Assembly: GCF_947492365.1 (NCBI RefSeq)
Contig: NZ_CANLMB010000001.1
Coordinates: forward strand, 1,178,001-1,242,000
DNA: 64,000 bases
Reading direction: 5' to 3'
From: an uncultured Erythrobacter sp.
Lineage (GTDB): Bacteria; Pseudomonadota; Alphaproteobacteria; Sphingomonadales; Sphingomonadaceae
Below, one piece after another: positions 8,985 through 19,360 of the stretch; positions within the stretch are counted from its first letter, which is position 1; every line of letters starts with the position of its first letter. The notes beneath the pieces are model-generated. The model did no database searches, was not told the DNA's origin, and saw nothing but the letters and a program-made list of their open reading frames with translations. A program made the position numbers and the translations under genes.

Positions 8985-9095
8985 TGTGGGTGGCATCCCC
9001 CTCATACGCCGCCCACGGATAGCGCCTTCGGGCGTGTTCCTCCCTGAACCTGGCCACCTCGTGCATCCCCCTGTTTTGCACGAGGTGGTTTTTTT
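8985..9095 (+). ncRNA. Candidate small regulatory RNA with C-rich loops
   Basis: About 110 nt bounded by a plausible promoter and a very strong terminator, with no ORF. Hairpin 1: 9-bp stem 8986-8994/9008-9016, loop ATCCCCCTCATAC. Hairpin 2: 9022-9026/9031-9035 with a UUCG tetraloop. Hairpin 3: GTTC/GAAC (9036-9049) with loop CTCCCT. Terminator hairpin: perfect 11-bp stem, loop ATCCCCCTGTTTT, then seven T. The loops are anti-Shine-Dalgarno-like (complementary to AGGGGGAT and AGGGAG). This design is known from alphaproteobacterial sRNA families carrying CCUCCUCCC-type loops; membership in any named family is not established. Confidence 0.55.
9054..9095 (+). terminator. Strong Rho-independent terminator (3' end of the sRNA)
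   Basis: A perfect 11-bp stem (9054-9064/9078-9088) with a 13-base loop is followed by TTTTTTT. It lies well beyond the SapC terminator, so it must end a separate plus-strand transcript or serve as a backup. Confidence 0.85.
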
Positions 9096-9134
9096 ATGTG
9101 GGTTTCGGGAAGTTATAGCGCCAAAGCGCCTGGC

Positions 9135-10184
9135 CTATTCGGCTGCCTGCGCCATCTGCCCGCCTGCGCCCAATCCTGCGGTCTGCGCGCCTAACTCGCG
9201 CACAAATCCAGCCAGCATGCTCGCCAATGGTTTAAGTGCCTCGGTCGGTTCCGCCAAAGCCGCATCAAGATAGGTCGAGCGGCAAATCTCTATCTGCATC
9301 GCATAGATGCCTTTTGAAGGGGCCGCGTGCCGGTCAAGCACATAGCCACCGGAGTACGGGCGATTATGCGCCGCCACACAGCCCTGCGCCTCCAGATATC
9401 GGAACGCGCTGCTAATCAGCGTGCCGTGGCAGGAAGCGCCGAAACGGTCGCCCAGCACGATCCTCGGCGAGCTTTCTTCTGCATTCGTCCCGTGACTGGC
9501 CTTACGAAGCGGCGGCATCGAATGCAGGTCAATCAACAGCGCCGCTCCCCATGCATCACGGATGCGCTCCAGCTCGGCGGCGAGGAAGCTGTGATAGGGG
9601 CGGTGAATACGGTCGATCCGGCGCTCAAGTTCGGCGCGCGGCAGGCGGCTGCGCCAGATCTCGCCAAAACCGGGCAACCGACGCGGCACCAGTCCAAGCC
9701 CGCTGCGTGCGCGTGCATTGGTTCCGGTTATCTGGCGGCGTGTCCGCATTTTTACCGGGCCGCTGCCTTCGATCATCTCCCAATCGACATCCTCATCGGA
9801 ACGGTTGAGGTCGAGCATAGCGCGCGGCGCATGGGCGACTAGCAAACCGGTGCCCGTTTCGCGCGCAATCTCGACTCCGACGGCATCGACATGGCGATCC
9901 TCAAGCCGCAATTGCGATTGGTGCGGATCGCGCATCTCGGCCAACACTTCACCGCAATAGGCGCGCCCTGCATGTGGGACAGCGACCAGAACGGGCAAAG
10001 GCAGGCTGCGAGGAGCAACATGGATAAAGGCAGCATTTTCGCGCGCGCGCAGGCCGGGTCGCTCCGGCGCAACGGCCCCTCCGCGAGAGGTAACCAGATC
10101 GCCCCGATCAAATGCCGATCCGGTCGCGTGAACCCGCGCAGGATTTGCGCTATGCGAACCGGTTGAAGGGCCTTGCTCGGTCAT
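9135..10184 (-). CDS. N-formylglutamate amidohydrolase family protein
   Basis: A 349-residue member of the N-formylglutamate amidohydrolase family (zinc-dependent hydrolysis of N-formyl-L-glutamate, last step of one histidine-degradation route). Visible family features: VAVPHAGRAY (about 67-76, first metal His), LEDRHVDAVG, APRAMLDLNRSDEDVDW, RIHRPYHSFL, LLIDLHSMPP (metal His) and NRPYSGGYV. There is no signal peptide. No other hut genes are nearby, so it may be a stand-alone deformylase-like hydrolase rather than part of histidine use. The first 50 residues are low in conserved motifs and the real start may lie slightly further in. Confidence 0.85.
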   Translation of the reverse strand: MTEQGPSTGSHSANPARVHATGSAFDRGDLVTSRGGAVAPERPGLRARENAAFIHVAPRSLPLPVLVAVPHAGRAYCGEVLAEMRDPHQSQLRLEDRHVDAVGVEIARETGTGLLVAHAPRAMLDLNRSDEDVDWEMIEGSGPVKMRTRRQITGTNARARSGLGLVPRRLPGFGEIWRSRLPRAELERRIDRIHRPYHSFLAAELERIRDAWGAALLIDLHSMPPLRKASHGTNAEESSPRIVLGDRFGASCHGTLISSAFRYLEAQGCVAAHNRPYSGGYVLDRHAAPSKGIYAMQIEICRSTYLDAALAEPTEALKPLASMLAGFVRELGAQTAGLGAGGQMAQAAE

Positions 10185-10356
10185 AGCAGGTTAGCTGCCC
10201 GCTTTGCCCCTCGGAGTCAAAAGCAGATCAACAGTACGCTTTGCAATCCGTCCGCGTTAACTCCAGCGCTTAACGATTATGCCTACGTAGTCTCATATCT
10301 GAACGCACAGGGTTTCTTGAGGGATTTCTTAAGTGAAAACCTGTAGAGACATGGTC

Positions 10357-10746
10357 ATGACTTCAATCACAGCCCCGCGAATCCTTCTTGCCGAAGATGA
10401 TAATTCCATGCGCACTTATATTGAGCGTGCGCTGACCAATGCTGGCTATGAGGTCAGCAGCGTCGATCGCGGAACCGAAGCCGTGCCGATGCTGGAAAAC
10501 GAGCATTTCGATCTGCTTCTGTCGGACATTGTTATGCCCGAAATGGACGGAATCGAGCTCGCCCAGCGCTGTGCTGAGGTGTCGCCGCGGACCAAGGTGA
10601 TGTTCATCACCGGATTCGCCGCCGTCAGCCTGCGAGCAAGCCGCGAACAGCCGCATGCCAAGGTGCTGTCAAAGCCGTTCCACCTGCGCGATCTGGTGCT
10701 GGAAGTTGAACGTGCCTTCGAAGACCAACAGCAGGCCAGTCTGTAA
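10357..10746 (+). CDS. cpdR: Single-domain response regulator CpdR
   Basis: A 129-residue stand-alone receiver domain: acidic pocket AEDD (12-15), phosphoacceptor Asp57 in LLSDIVMPEMDG, the Thr position in MFITGFA, and KPF Lys near 111. There is no output domain. The close fit to CpdR suggests it takes phosphate from CckA via ChpT and, when unphosphorylated, primes ClpXP for CtrA and PdeA degradation. An in-frame GTG (10333) and ATG (10351) lie upstream. 10357 is preferred because TAGAGAC is correctly spaced for it. cckA itself is at 23803-26298 in this window; chpT was not seen. Confidence 0.85.
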   Translation: MTSITAPRILLAEDDNSMRTYIERALTNAGYEVSSVDRGTEAVPMLENEHFDLLLSDIVMPEMDGIELAQRCAEVSPRTKVMFITGFAAVSLRASREQPHAKVLSKPFHLRDLVLEVERAFEDQQQASL

Positions 10747-10874
10747 CCCTGTCTCTGGGCTGGGACTTTTTGAAATTGTAGCGCGCGAAACGCTTGCACT
10801 GCTGTGCGAGCTTCGCTAGTGCGCCGCTTCTCGAACGAGAGCCGCTGGCTTGGCCTTCGAGTTTGTTAGTGTGT

Positions 10875-10949
10875 GGGCGTATAGCTCAGTGGTAGAGCAC
10901 TGTGTTGACATCGCAGGGGTCGGGAGTTCAACTCTCTCTACGCCCACCA
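10875..10949 (+). tRNA. tRNA-Val(GAC)
   Basis: Complete cloverleaf read by eye: acceptor GGGCGTA (10875-10881) pairs with TACGCCC (10939-10945). The D-arm contains AGCTCAGTGGTAGAGC. The anticodon arm CTGTG-TTGACAT-CGCAG gives anticodon GAC, and the T-arm contains GTTCAAC. Discriminator A is followed by an encoded CCA (10947-10949). Confidence 0.95.
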
Positions 10950-11163
10950 TTAACCTCTTTCTCAAATATAATTTCTGATAAAGCTCGGACCAATGGTCGT
11001 TTCGGGCACCGGTTTGTGAACCTCACCCGCCTGGCCCGTGAAGTTCGATTGAAACGCAACGGTTTGGGCGATAACTTCTTTCTATCGTTCTCCTACGCCG
11101 CTACGCCAAAGGCGAAAGCGCGGGATCGAGTCTCCCTCGCTGATCTTAGAGGGACGAGATTCG

Positions 11164-11622
11164 ATGAAATTTTCTAGATTCAACAGGCTTTCGGCAGGCG
11201 CAGTGGCTGCTCTTGGTGCAGTGCTGCTTTCAGCTTGCGATGCAGCACCGACAGGTGGCGCGGCAGGGTCTGGCGACGAATACTCGGCGGTTCTTGCTGA
11301 CCCGATTTTGGCTGATCCGGTCGCAGGGGATCTTTGGGCTGCAAAGCTCGATGAATTTTCCAACGCCGATTTCGGTATGGGTACCGAACAGGGAGCTGAC
11401 GCATACGGCCTGATGAAGGTCATCAGCGTCAGTGAAGATCGCGTCGTTGTTATCACCGAAAACGCTGCATGGCCGGTTCCATCGGAAACCGTCAACGAGT
11501 TGCGCGGTGACCTCGCCGCAATCGTCTGGGACGAAAGCGAGGAAATCCCAATCAATCGCAGCGACCTGCAGAGCCTGGTTGATAGTGAGTACATTCTCGA
11601 AACCCGCAGGTTGGAAGAATAG
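11164..11622 (+). CDS. Hypothetical lipoprotein
   Basis: A 152-residue protein with a lipoprotein signal peptide: a basic start, hydrophobic core and lipobox LLSAC (Cys25). The mature part is acidic (many Asp/Glu, for example EYSAVLADP and WDESEEIP) with no recognised domain. It is probably anchored to the inner or outer membrane facing the periplasm. It is transcribed alone between tRNA-Val and icd and followed by a terminator-like hairpin at 11652-11687. Function unknown. Confidence 0.75.
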   Translation: MKFSRFNRLSAGAVAALGAVLLSACDAAPTGGAAGSGDEYSAVLADPILADPVAGDLWAAKLDEFSNADFGMGTEQGADAYGLMKVISVSEDRVVVITENAAWPVPSETVNELRGDLAAIVWDESEEIPINRSDLQSLVDSEYILETRRLEE

Positions 11623-11651
11623 GAAAAGCCGAGTTCGGTTGACTAGAAGGT

Positions 11652-11687
11652 GGCAGCATCCGGCCATCGGACGCTGCCCCCTTTCTT
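11652..11687 (+). terminator. Rho-independent terminator-like hairpin after the lipoprotein gene
   Basis: GGCAGC-A-TCCG and CGGA-C-GCTGCC form a stem with one internal mismatch, followed by CCCTTTCTT. It lies about 30 bp after the stop codon. Confidence 0.6.
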
Positions 11688-11793
11688 GAGAGCTACTTGC
11701 ACCCTCCTCCACCTCTGCTAGAGCGCCTCGCAAGGGCGGATCACATTCGCTCACATCACATGAAATTCGAATGTAAGGGATGAGGCGTCAGCC

Positions 11794-13014
11794 ATGCAGA
11801 AAATTCAGGTCAAAAACCCGGTCGTCGAGCTAGACGGCGACGAGATGACGAAAATCATCTGGCAGTGGATCCGCGAAAGATTGATCCTGCCCTATCTGGA
11901 TGTTGACCTGAAATACTACGATCTCTCGATCGAAAAGCGCGACGAAACCGACGACCAGATCACCATCGACGCTGCAAACGCGATTGCCGAACACGGCGTC
12001 GGCGTAAAATGCGCGACCATCACTCCTGATGAAGCGCGTGTTGAAGAATTCGACCTCAAGAAGATGTGGCGGTCACCCAACGGCACGATCCGCAACATCC
12101 TCGGCGGTGTTGTGTTCCGTGAGCCTATTGTAATCGACAATGTGCCGCGCCTGGTCCCGGGCTGGACCGATCCCATCGTGGTCGGCCGTCACGCATTCGG
12201 TGACCAGTATCGCGCCACCGACACGCTGATCCCGGGTCCGGGCAAGCTGCGCCTTGTCTATGAAGGCGAAGACGGCACCAATCTCGACCTCGAAGTGTTC
12301 GAGTTTGAAAGCTCGGGCATCGCGATGGCGATGTACAACCTCGACGATTCGATCCGTGCCTTCGCGCGCGCTTCGATGAATTACGGCCTCGACCGCAAAT
12401 GGCCGGTCTACCTGTCGACCAAGAACACGATCCTGAAAGCCTATGATGGCCGCTTCAAGGACCTGTTCGAAGAAGTGTTCGAGAACGAATTCAAGGACAA
12501 GTTCGCCGAAGCCGGTATCACCTACGAACACCGCCTGATTGACGACATGGTCGCCGCCGCGCTCAAATGGTCGGGCAAGTTCGTCTGGGCCTGTAAGAAC
12601 TACGATGGCGACGTTCAGTCCGACACGGTCGCGCAGGGCTTTGGCTCGCTCGGCCTGATGACGTCGGTTCTGATGACGCCCGATGGCAAGACCATCGAAG
12701 CAGAGGCCGCACACGGCACCGTCACCCGCCATTTCCGTCAGCACGAACAGGGCAAGGCAACCTCGACCAACCCGATCGCATCCATCTTCGCATGGACGCG
12801 CGGCCTTATGTATCGCGGCAAGTTCGACGAGACGCCCGATGTGGTGAAATTTGCCGAAACGCTTGAGCGCGTCTGCATCCAGACGGTCGAAAACGGCCAG
12901 ATGACCAAGGATCTCGCGCTGCTGATCGGCCCGTCGCAGAACTGGCTCACCACCGAACAGTTCTTCGAAGCGATTGTGCAGAACCTCGAGAAGGAAATGC
13001 AGAACTGGTCGTGA
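11794..13014 (+). CDS. icd: NADP-dependent isocitrate dehydrogenase
   Basis: Converts isocitrate to 2-oxoglutarate and CO2 in the TCA cycle, producing NADPH. At 406 residues it matches the homodimeric, eukaryote-like subfamily. Visible features: N-terminal [16 protein letters not shown], the substrate loop [14 protein letters not shown] (about 89-102), the metal-binding aspartates around the [13 protein letters not shown] segment, and the cofactor segment [18 protein letters not shown]-like site precedes the ATG. The GNAT/nitrilase gene begins 25 bp downstream on the same strand and may be cotranscribed. Confidence 0.96.
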   Translation: MQKIQVKNPVVELDGDEMTKIIWQWIRERLILPYLDVDLKYYDLSIEKRDETDDQITIDAANAIAEHGVGVKCATITPDEARVEEFDLKKMWRSPNGTIRNILGGVVFREPIVIDNVPRLVPGWTDPIVVGRHAFGDQYRATDTLIPGPGKLRLVYEGEDGTNLDLEVFEFESSGIAMAMYNLDDSIRAFARASMNYGLDRKWPVYLSTKNTILKAYDGRFKDLFEEVFENEFKDKFAEAGITYEHRLIDDMVAAALKWSGKFVWACKNYDGDVQSDTVAQGFGSLGLMTSVLMTPDGKTIEAEAAHGTVTRHFRQHEQGKATSTNPIASIFAWTRGLMYRGKFDETPDVVKFAETLERVCIQTVENGQMTKDLALLIGPSQNWLTTEQFFEAIVQNLEKEMQNWS

Positions 13015-13039
13015 TCTCGATCGCGAAGGCTGGCCGCGT

Positions 13040-14680
13040 ATGAGCGACAAAGCGCCGAGCGGCTCCAAAGCCCGGCTCGAAGTCCGGCAGGCCAAGCTGA
13101 AGGACGTGCGCGCCATCGGCGATCTCGTCCGCCGCGCCTATGATGATCTGCCCGCCTATACGCAAGGCGAGATACGCGGGCAGATCAACAACTACCCCGA
13201 TGGCTGCTTCGTCGCGCAGCTTGACGGCAGAATTGTCGGCTATTGCGCTTCGATGCGGCTCGACGAGAAGGTCGCGCTGTCGGATCACACATGGGACGAG
13301 GTGACCGGCAACGGCTTTGGCTCGCGTCACGATCCAACCGGCGACTGGCTCTACGGCTACGAGCTGTGCATCGATCCCAAGGTGCGCGGCACGCGCCTAG
13401 GGCGGAGGCTTTACGAAGAGCGCCGCGCGCTTGCCGAACGGCTCGACCTGACCGGTATCGTGTTCGGCGGACGTATGCCGGGTTACGCTCGCGCAAAGCG
13501 TCGCAAAAGCAACCGTGCTGACAATCCGCAGGAATATCTGGACCTTATCCTCGAAGGGAAGGTCCACGATCCGGTCCTGCGTTTCCAGCTTGCCAACGGG
13601 TTCGAACCGGCCGGCATCCTTCCCAAATACCTGCCCGAGGACAAGGCATCGCGCGGCAACGCGGTGCGCATGGTCTGGCGCAATCCCTATGTCGACGGCG
13701 ATAGTCCCAAGAAGCACCGACTACCCCGCGACGTGGAAGGGGTGCGCATCGCAACCTGCCAGTTGCAGGCGCGCGCGGTGAAGGACTTTGACGAGTTCAT
13801 GAAGCAGGTAGAGTACTTCATCGACGTTGCGGCGGACTATGAAAGCGACTTCATCGTCTTTCCCGAGCTCTTCACGCTGATGCTGCTTTCGGCCGAGGAA
13901 GACGAGCTGAGCGCCATCGAAGCCATCGAAGCGCTGTCCGAATACACGCCGCGCATTCGCCAACGCCTGTCCGAGATGGCGCTGTCCTACAACATCAACA
14001 TCATCGGCGGATCGCACCCGACCCGTATGCCTGACGGTGACATCCACAATGTCGCCTATGTGTGCTTGCGCGACGGCTCGATCTACGCACAAGAGAAGAT
14101 CCACCCCACTCCCAATGAAGCCTATTGGTGGAACATCAAGGGCGGCGACAGCATCGATGCCATCCCAACCGATTGCGGGCCGATCGGGGTGCTGATTTGC
14201 TACGACAGCGAGTTTCCCGAGCTTGCGCGCAGGTTAGTCGATGAAGGCGCACGGATAATCTTCGTGCCGTTCTGCACTGATAGCCGCCAAGGCTACATGC
14301 GCGTTCGCTACTGTGCACAGGCCCGCGCAATTGAAAACCAGTGCTATGTGGTGATGAGCGGCAATGTCGGGAACCTGCCCAATGTCGCCAATATGGACAT
14401 CCAATACGCGCAAAGCTGCATCCTTACGCCGTGCGACTTTCCCTTTGCCCGCGACGGCATCGCGGCGGAGGCGAGCGAGAATGTCGAGACGCTGACGATC
14501 AGCGACGTCAACCTCTCCGACCTGCAATGGGCACGCGCAGAAGGCACGGTGCAGAACCTCGCCGACCGCCGCTTCGACCTTTACCGGATCGAGTGGGACA
14601 AGAGGGTCGGCAACATTTCCGATCCTCTAGGCGAAAGGGTCGAGACACTGCCGCAGATCCCGGGACATGGCGGTGGATGA
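13040..14680 (+). CDS. Bifunctional GNAT acetyltransferase / carbon-nitrogen hydrolase
   Basis: A 546-residue two-domain enzyme. Residues about 15-215 are a GNAT N-acetyltransferase, with the acetyl-CoA loop RGTRLGRRLYEERRAL. Residues about 235-530 are a nitrilase-superfamily amidohydrolase with the Glu-Lys-Cys triad visible: Glu in VFPELFTLM, Lys in QEKIHPTPNE and Cys in VLICYDSEFPELAR. This fusion architecture is known in many bacteria but its substrate is undetermined. An amide or N-acetylated amine metabolite is a reasonable guess. The start is the ATG at 13040; an upstream in-frame start would run into icd. Confidence 0.9.
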   Translation: MSDKAPSGSKARLEVRQAKLKDVRAIGDLVRRAYDDLPAYTQGEIRGQINNYPDGCFVAQLDGRIVGYCASMRLDEKVALSDHTWDEVTGNGFGSRHDPTGDWLYGYELCIDPKVRGTRLGRRLYEERRALAERLDLTGIVFGGRMPGYARAKRRKSNRADNPQEYLDLILEGKVHDPVLRFQLANGFEPAGILPKYLPEDKASRGNAVRMVWRNPYVDGDSPKKHRLPRDVEGVRIATCQLQARAVKDFDEFMKQVEYFIDVAADYESDFIVFPELFTLMLLSAEEDELSAIEAIEALSEYTPRIRQRLSEMALSYNINIIGGSHPTRMPDGDIHNVAYVCLRDGSIYAQEKIHPTPNEAYWWNIKGGDSIDAIPTDCGPIGVLICYDSEFPELARRLVDEGARIIFVPFCTDSRQGYMRVRYCAQARAIENQCYVVMSGNVGNLPNVANMDIQYAQSCILTPCDFPFARDGIAAEASENVETLTISDVNLSDLQWARAEGTVQNLADRRFDLYRIEWDKRVGNISDPLGERVETLPQIPGHGGG

Positions 14681-14711
14681 CAAGCTTCGCAGGGCGGGCT
14701 AACGACTAGCC

Positions 14712-16475
14712 ATGGCAGGCGAACTCACCCTTTCCCCGGTAATGCAGGATGCGCTAGTGATCTTAGGATCGGCAGGCATCGTCATTCCGGTGTTCGCCCG
14801 CTTCCGTATTACGCCGATCATCGGGTTCATCCTGATCGGCATACTCGTCGGCCCATTCGGCCTCGGCTCGCTGGTCGATAGAGCGGACTGGCTGCGATAT
14901 GTGACGATCTCGGAACCGGAGCGATTAACGCCTTTCGCCGATTTCGGGATCATCCTGCTGCTGTTTGCCATCGGGCTTGAACTGTCATTCAACCGGCTGT
15001 GGCAACTGCGAAAACTGGTCTTCGGCCTTGGCTCGCTCGAACTGCTTATCATCGGCAGCGTCTCGGCGGCGTTCTTTGGCTATTACAGCGGCATGGGAAG
15101 TACCGCCGCGCTCGCGCTCGGCTTCGCCCTCGCCTTCTCATCCACCGCCATCGTGTTGCCGATATCGGGCACCAAGACCCCGGTGGGCCGCGCCGCCCTA
15201 TCGATGCTGTTGTTCGAGGATATTATGATCGTGCCGATCATCTTCATCCTCGGCGCGTTAGCACCCAGCGCTGCAGGAGACGGGGTCGAGAACTTGACCA
15301 ACACGCTGGTACAAGGCGGCTTGGTCATTCTTGTTCTGCTGGTCGTAGGGCGCTTTGCCCTCCCCCGTCTGTTCAGCCAGGCTGCGCGCACCAAAAGCCC
15401 CGAACTCTTCCTTGCTGCATCGCTGCTAGTGGTGATCGGGGCAAGCCTTGCAACCGCAGCCACCGGCCTCTCCCCGATTGTGGGCGCGTTGATCGCAGGA
15501 CTGCTGATCGCCGAAACCGAATATCACGGCGAGGTCGAATCGATCATGGAGCCGTTCAAGGGTCTCGCACTAGGAGTCTTCCTGATTACGATCGGGATGA
15601 GCATCAACCTGACCGAAATCTGGTCCGACCTCGGCACAATCATGGCCGCCGTTGTCGGTGTGCTGGTTTTCAAGGCAATCATCACCGGCAGCCTACTGCG
15701 GATGATGGGCGCGCGCAGCAGCACTGCGACAGAAACCGGCGTTTTGATGGCCAGCCCCAGCGAGACAACCCTGATCGTGCTTGCGGCAGCAACGAGCGCG
15801 CTGGTCATTGACGCGGAGGTCGCGCAGTTCTGGCAAACTGTCACCGCAATCGGCCTCACCATCACACCTCTACTCGCGCGCCTTGGCAGAGTTATTGCCC
15901 GCCGCATCGAAGGTGTGCCCGAACTGCCCGAAGAGGACGAAGGCGATCCGCGGACGATTATCATTGGTGGCGGACGTGTTGGACGCCTGATCGCCGATAT
16001 GTTGGTTACACACGACCAGGCCTATGTCATTCTCGATTCCAACCCCGACATAATCGACAGTGCGAAGCGGCAAGGATACCGCGCGACCTTTGGCGACGCC
16101 GTGCGCGGAGATGCTCTTTCGCGTTTGGGCCTAGATCAGGCTCCAGCACTGGTTCTGACGATGGACGAGCCGGTTCTGGCTCAACGCTTGGTGAACAAGC
16201 TGCGCAAAGAACATCCCGAACTGCTCATCGTTGCACGCGCGCGCGACACTGATCACGCCGCCGCACTTTACCGAGCCGGAGCAAGCCATGCGGTGCCCGA
16301 AAATCTCGAAAGCTCGCTTCAACTCTCCGAAGCGGTGCTGGTCGATATAGGCGTAGCAATGGGTCCGGTGATCGCTTCGATCCACGAAAAGCGTGACGAA
16401 TATCGGGAACGCCTCGAAGTCGAGGGCGAACTCAGTGCGAAGCCAAAACTACGCACTTCGGTGAGTGAAGCTTAA
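14712..16475 (+). CDS. Kef-type cation:proton antiporter (CPA2) with TrkA-N domain
   Basis: A 587-residue inner-membrane transporter. The first about 390 residues form some twelve hydrophobic segments of the Na+/H+ exchanger fold, with family stretches such as [18 protein letters not shown] and [17 protein letters not shown]. Residues about 410-530 form a cytosolic RCK/TrkA-N domain with nucleotide loop [13 protein letters not shown] and acidic LDSNPD. KefB/KefC-type systems exchange K+ for H+ and are often gated by ligands on this domain. The gene follows the GNAT/nitrilase gene by about 30 bp. Its TAA overlaps the stop of convergent alaS (shared TTAA, 16472-16475). Confidence 0.9.
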   Translation: MAGELTLSPVMQDALVILGSAGIVIPVFARFRITPIIGFILIGILVGPFGLGSLVDRADWLRYVTISEPERLTPFADFGIILLLFAIGLELSFNRLWQLRKLVFGLGSLELLIIGSVSAAFFGYYSGMGSTAALALGFALAFSSTAIVLPISGTKTPVGRAALSMLLFEDIMIVPIIFILGALAPSAAGDGVENLTNTLVQGGLVILVLLVVGRFALPRLFSQAARTKSPELFLAASLLVVIGASLATAATGLSPIVGALIAGLLIAETEYHGEVESIMEPFKGLALGVFLITIGMSINLTEIWSDLGTIMAAVVGVLVFKAIITGSLLRMMGARSSTATETGVLMASPSETTLIVLAAATSALVIDAEVAQFWQTVTAIGLTITPLLARLGRVIARRIEGVPELPEEDEGDPRTIIIGGGRVGRLIADMLVTHDQAYVILDSNPDIIDSAKRQGYRATFGDAVRGDALSRLGLDQAPALVLTMDEPVLAQRLVNKLRKEHPELLIVARARDTDHAAALYRAGASHAVPENLESSLQLSEAVLVDIGVAMGPVIASIHEKRDEYRERLEVEGELSAKPKLRTSVSEA

Positions 16476-19132
16476 CCCGCCAGCACCTGTTTGACCGCGG
16501 CAATTGCGGCATCAGCTTTGTCGCCATCCGGTCCGCCGCCCTGTGCCATGTCCGGACGACCACCGCCGCCCTTCCCGCCCAGTGCCTCTACCCCTGCGCG
16601 CACCAAATCAACAGCGCTGAAACGCCCGGTCAGATCTTCGGTCACAGCCGCGGCGATGCTCGCTTTGCCGTCATTCACTGCCACAATAGCGGCAACGCCA
16701 GATCCAAGCCGCGCCTTGGTTTCGTCGAGCAGTGGGCGCAATTCCTTGGGGTTGAGCCCTTCGAGTACCTGCCCACTGAACGCCACACCGCCGATGTCTT
16801 CATCTGCGGGACCAGCGGCATCACCGCCACCCGATCCGCCGCCGAGCGCGAGCGCCTTCTTCGCTTCGGCAAGCTCCTTTTCGAGGCGTTTGCGTTCATC
16901 GAGCAAAGCGGCAATGCGCGCTGGCACCTCTTCCGGAGTCGCCCGGATCGCACTGGCTGCGGACTTGAGCGCTTCCTCACGTGTAACCAGCCAGTTGCGT
17001 GCAGCATCGCCGGTAAGTGCCTCAATACGGCGCACTCCGGAAGAAACCGCCGCCTCAGAAATGATACGGAAGATGCCGATATCGCCGGTCGCCTTGACGT
17101 GTGTTCCGCCGCACAGTTCGACTGAATAGTTGCGCCCTTCGTCAACGGTGCGCCCCATTGAGAGCACGCGCACTTCGTCACCATACTTTTCGCCGAACAG
17201 TGCGAGAGCGCCCGCTTCGACGGCGTCGTCGGGACTCATGAGGCGGGTTGCGACGGGCTCGTTGGCGAAAATTTCCGCGTTCACTTCGGCCTCGACTGCC
17301 GCGATATCGGCGTTATCGAGCGCCTTGGGATGCGAGAAGTCGAAGCGAAAACGATCTTCGGCGACCAGCGATCCCTTTTGTGTCACATGATCGCCGAGCT
17401 GATTGCGCAGTGCCGCATGGACGAGATGCGTCGCCGAATGGTTGGCACGTATCTGGCTGCGCCGCGCTGTGTCGACTTCGAGCTGGACGCTATCGCCAAC
17501 CGCAATCTCGCCGGCCTCAATTGTTGCATGGTGCGCGTGGAGTCGCCCGAGCGGTTTGCTGGTGTCGGACACTCTAGCGGAAAGGCCAGTCGGCGTAGCG
17601 ATCGCGCCTGTATCGCCGGTCTGTCCGCCGCTCTCACCGTAGAAGGGCGTCTGGTTGGTGAGCACAACAACCGTATCGCCGCTCCCAGCGCGATCAACCT
17701 CCGCTCCATCTTTCACAAGCGCAACAACAGTGCCCTCGCCCGAAGTCGCCGAGTAACCGGTGAACTCACTTGCACCTTCGCGTTCGGCGATGTCGTACCA
17801 AATCTCGTCCGATGCGGCTTCACCCGAACCTTTCCAGGCTGCGCGGGCAGCGGCTTTCTGCCGTTCCATTGCGCCATCAAAGCCTGCGCGATCAACGCTG
17901 ATCCCGCGGTCACGCAATGCATCTTCGGTTAAGTCGTACGGGAATCCATAGGTGTCGTAGAGCTTGAACGCAGTTTCGCCGTCGAGCTCGCCGCCTTCAG
18001 TCATGGTGCCAGTGGCCTCGTCAAGTAGCTTGAGGCCCTTGTCGAGTGTTTTGCGGAACTGGGTTTCCTCGCGCAGCAGAACTTCTTCGATCAGAGCCTG
18101 ACCGCGCTGAAGTTCGGGAAAGGCCTGCCCCATTTCTGTCACGAGCGATGGGACGAGACGATGCATCAACGGCTCGCTGGCACCCAGAAGGTGCGCATGC
18201 CGCATAGCGCGACGCATGATCCGGCGCAGCACATAACCGCGGCCCTCGTTAGAGGGCAGAACCCCGTCCGCCATCAGGAACGAAGTCGAACGCAGGTGAT
18301 CGGCAATCACCCGGTGAGAGGCGGTGCTATCGCTCTGTGCGGCGACACCGGTCAGTCCTTCAGAAGCCGAAATCAACGCCTTGAAAGTGTCGGTGTCATA
18401 ATTGTCGTGAACGCCCTGCATGACAGCGGCAATGCGCTCGAGCCCCATGCCGGTGTCGATCGAAGGACTTGGCAGATCGCGCCGTTCGCCGTCCGCACCC
18501 TGCTCGAACTGCATAAAGACGAGATTCCATATCTCGATAAAGCGGTCGCCATCTTCGTCCGGGCTACCCGGAGGACCACCGGCAATATGATCTCCGTGAT
18601 CGTAGAAAATTTCCGAGCATGGACCGCAGGGGCCGGTGTCACCCATCGACCAGAAATTGTCATTGGTGGCGATGCGGATGATCCGCTCGTCGGGCAGGCC
18701 CGCTATTCTGCGCCAAAGGTCAAACGCTTCGTCATCGGTGTGATAGACGGTGGCCGTCAGCTTTTCCGGTGACAGTCCCCATTCGCGGGTTAGCAAGGTC
18801 CAGGCATTCTCGATTGCCTGCTCCTTGAAATAGTCGCCGAACGAGAAGTTGCCGAGCATTTCGAAGAATGTGTGGTGGCGTGCGGTATAGCCCACATTGT
18901 CGAGGTCATTGTGCTTGCCGCCAGCGCGCACGCATTTCTGGGAGGACGCGGCTCGAGGAGCCGGCGGGGTCTCTAGGCCGGTAAAGACGTTCTTGAACGG
19001 CACCATGCCCGCATTGACGAACATCAGTGTCGGATCATTATACGGCACCAAAGGCGCACTCTGGATTTGCGCGTGTTCTCTCCCGCCAAAGAAGTCGAGG
19101 AAAGATCGGCGAATATCGTTGGTCGAAGTCAT
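16472..19132 (-). CDS. alaS: Alanine--tRNA ligase
   Basis: Charges tRNA-Ala; class II synthetase. 886 residues from the preferred ATG (19132), the usual length. Domains: aminoacylation core (1-450; [43 protein letters not shown]), then the editing domain with HxxxH zinc site in [10 protein letters not shown] and the CGGTHV cysteine/histidine site. A Gly-rich linker leads to the C-terminal oligomerisation/C-Ala region, ending in a Gly-rich [16 protein letters not shown] segment. An upstream in-frame start (19168) would add 12 residues with no support. It lies downstream of recA on the same strand, beyond a strong terminator. Confidence 0.97.
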   Translation of the reverse strand: MTSTNDIRRSFLDFFGGREHAQIQSAPLVPYNDPTLMFVNAGMVPFKNVFTGLETPPAPRAASSQKCVRAGGKHNDLDNVGYTARHHTFFEMLGNFSFGDYFKEQAIENAWTLLTREWGLSPEKLTATVYHTDDEAFDLWRRIAGLPDERIIRIATNDNFWSMGDTGPCGPCSEIFYDHGDHIAGGPPGSPDEDGDRFIEIWNLVFMQFEQGADGERRDLPSPSIDTGMGLERIAAVMQGVHDNYDTDTFKALISASEGLTGVAAQSDSTASHRVIADHLRSTSFLMADGVLPSNEGRGYVLRRIMRRAMRHAHLLGASEPLMHRLVPSLVTEMGQAFPELQRGQALIEEVLLREETQFRKTLDKGLKLLDEATGTMTEGGELDGETAFKLYDTYGFPYDLTEDALRDRGISVDRAGFDGAMERQKAAARAAWKGSGEAASDEIWYDIAEREGASEFTGYSATSGEGTVVALVKDGAEVDRAGSGDTVVVLTNQTPFYGESGGQTGDTGAIATPTGLSARVSDTSKPLGRLHAHHATIEAGEIAVGDSVQLEVDTARRSQIRANHSATHLVHAALRNQLGDHVTQKGSLVAEDRFRFDFSHPKALDNADIAAVEAEVNAEIFANEPVATRLMSPDDAVEAGALALFGEKYGDEVRVLSMGRTVDEGRNYSVELCGGTHVKATGDIGIFRIISEAAVSSGVRRIEALTGDAARNWLVTREEALKSAASAIRATPEEVPARIAALLDERKRLEKELAEAKKALALGGGSGGGDAAGPADEDIGGVAFSGQVLEGLNPKELRPLLDETKARLGSGVAAIVAVNDGKASIAAAVTEDLTGRFSAVDLVRAGVEALGGKGGGGRPDMAQGGGPDGDKADAAIAAVKQVLAG

Positions 19133-19253
19133 GGATTTGCAGTTAGGCAATGAGGCCTTAACCGACAAGCGAAAGCAGCAGCCGGAAGCTCGATCTCGTC
19201 AGCTTTGTTGCAGCACGGTCTGTCCGGTCTACCGGAATCCGCAATCACGCACG

Positions 19254-19304
19254 AAAAACCGGCGCGAAGTGTGTCCCTCGGGGAAGAGACAGACCCGCGC
19301 CGGT
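19254..19304 (-). terminator. Rho-independent terminator of recA
   Basis: Read on the minus strand, ACCGGCGCG (19296-19304) pairs perfectly with CGCGCCGGT (19258-19266) and is followed by TTTTT (19254-19258 as AAAAA on plus). It lies about 57 bp past the recA stop codon and 120 bp before alaS. Confidence 0.8.
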
Positions 19305-19360
19305 ATTCCGTTTGTCCGGACCAGCGACCCCATAAGGATCAGCCTAAGCCCGCTTGAGGA

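Noticed and set aside
10257..10274. TTAA...TTAA pair upstream of cpdR as a CtrA box
   Set aside because: The spacing is 9 bp instead of the consensus 7 bp.
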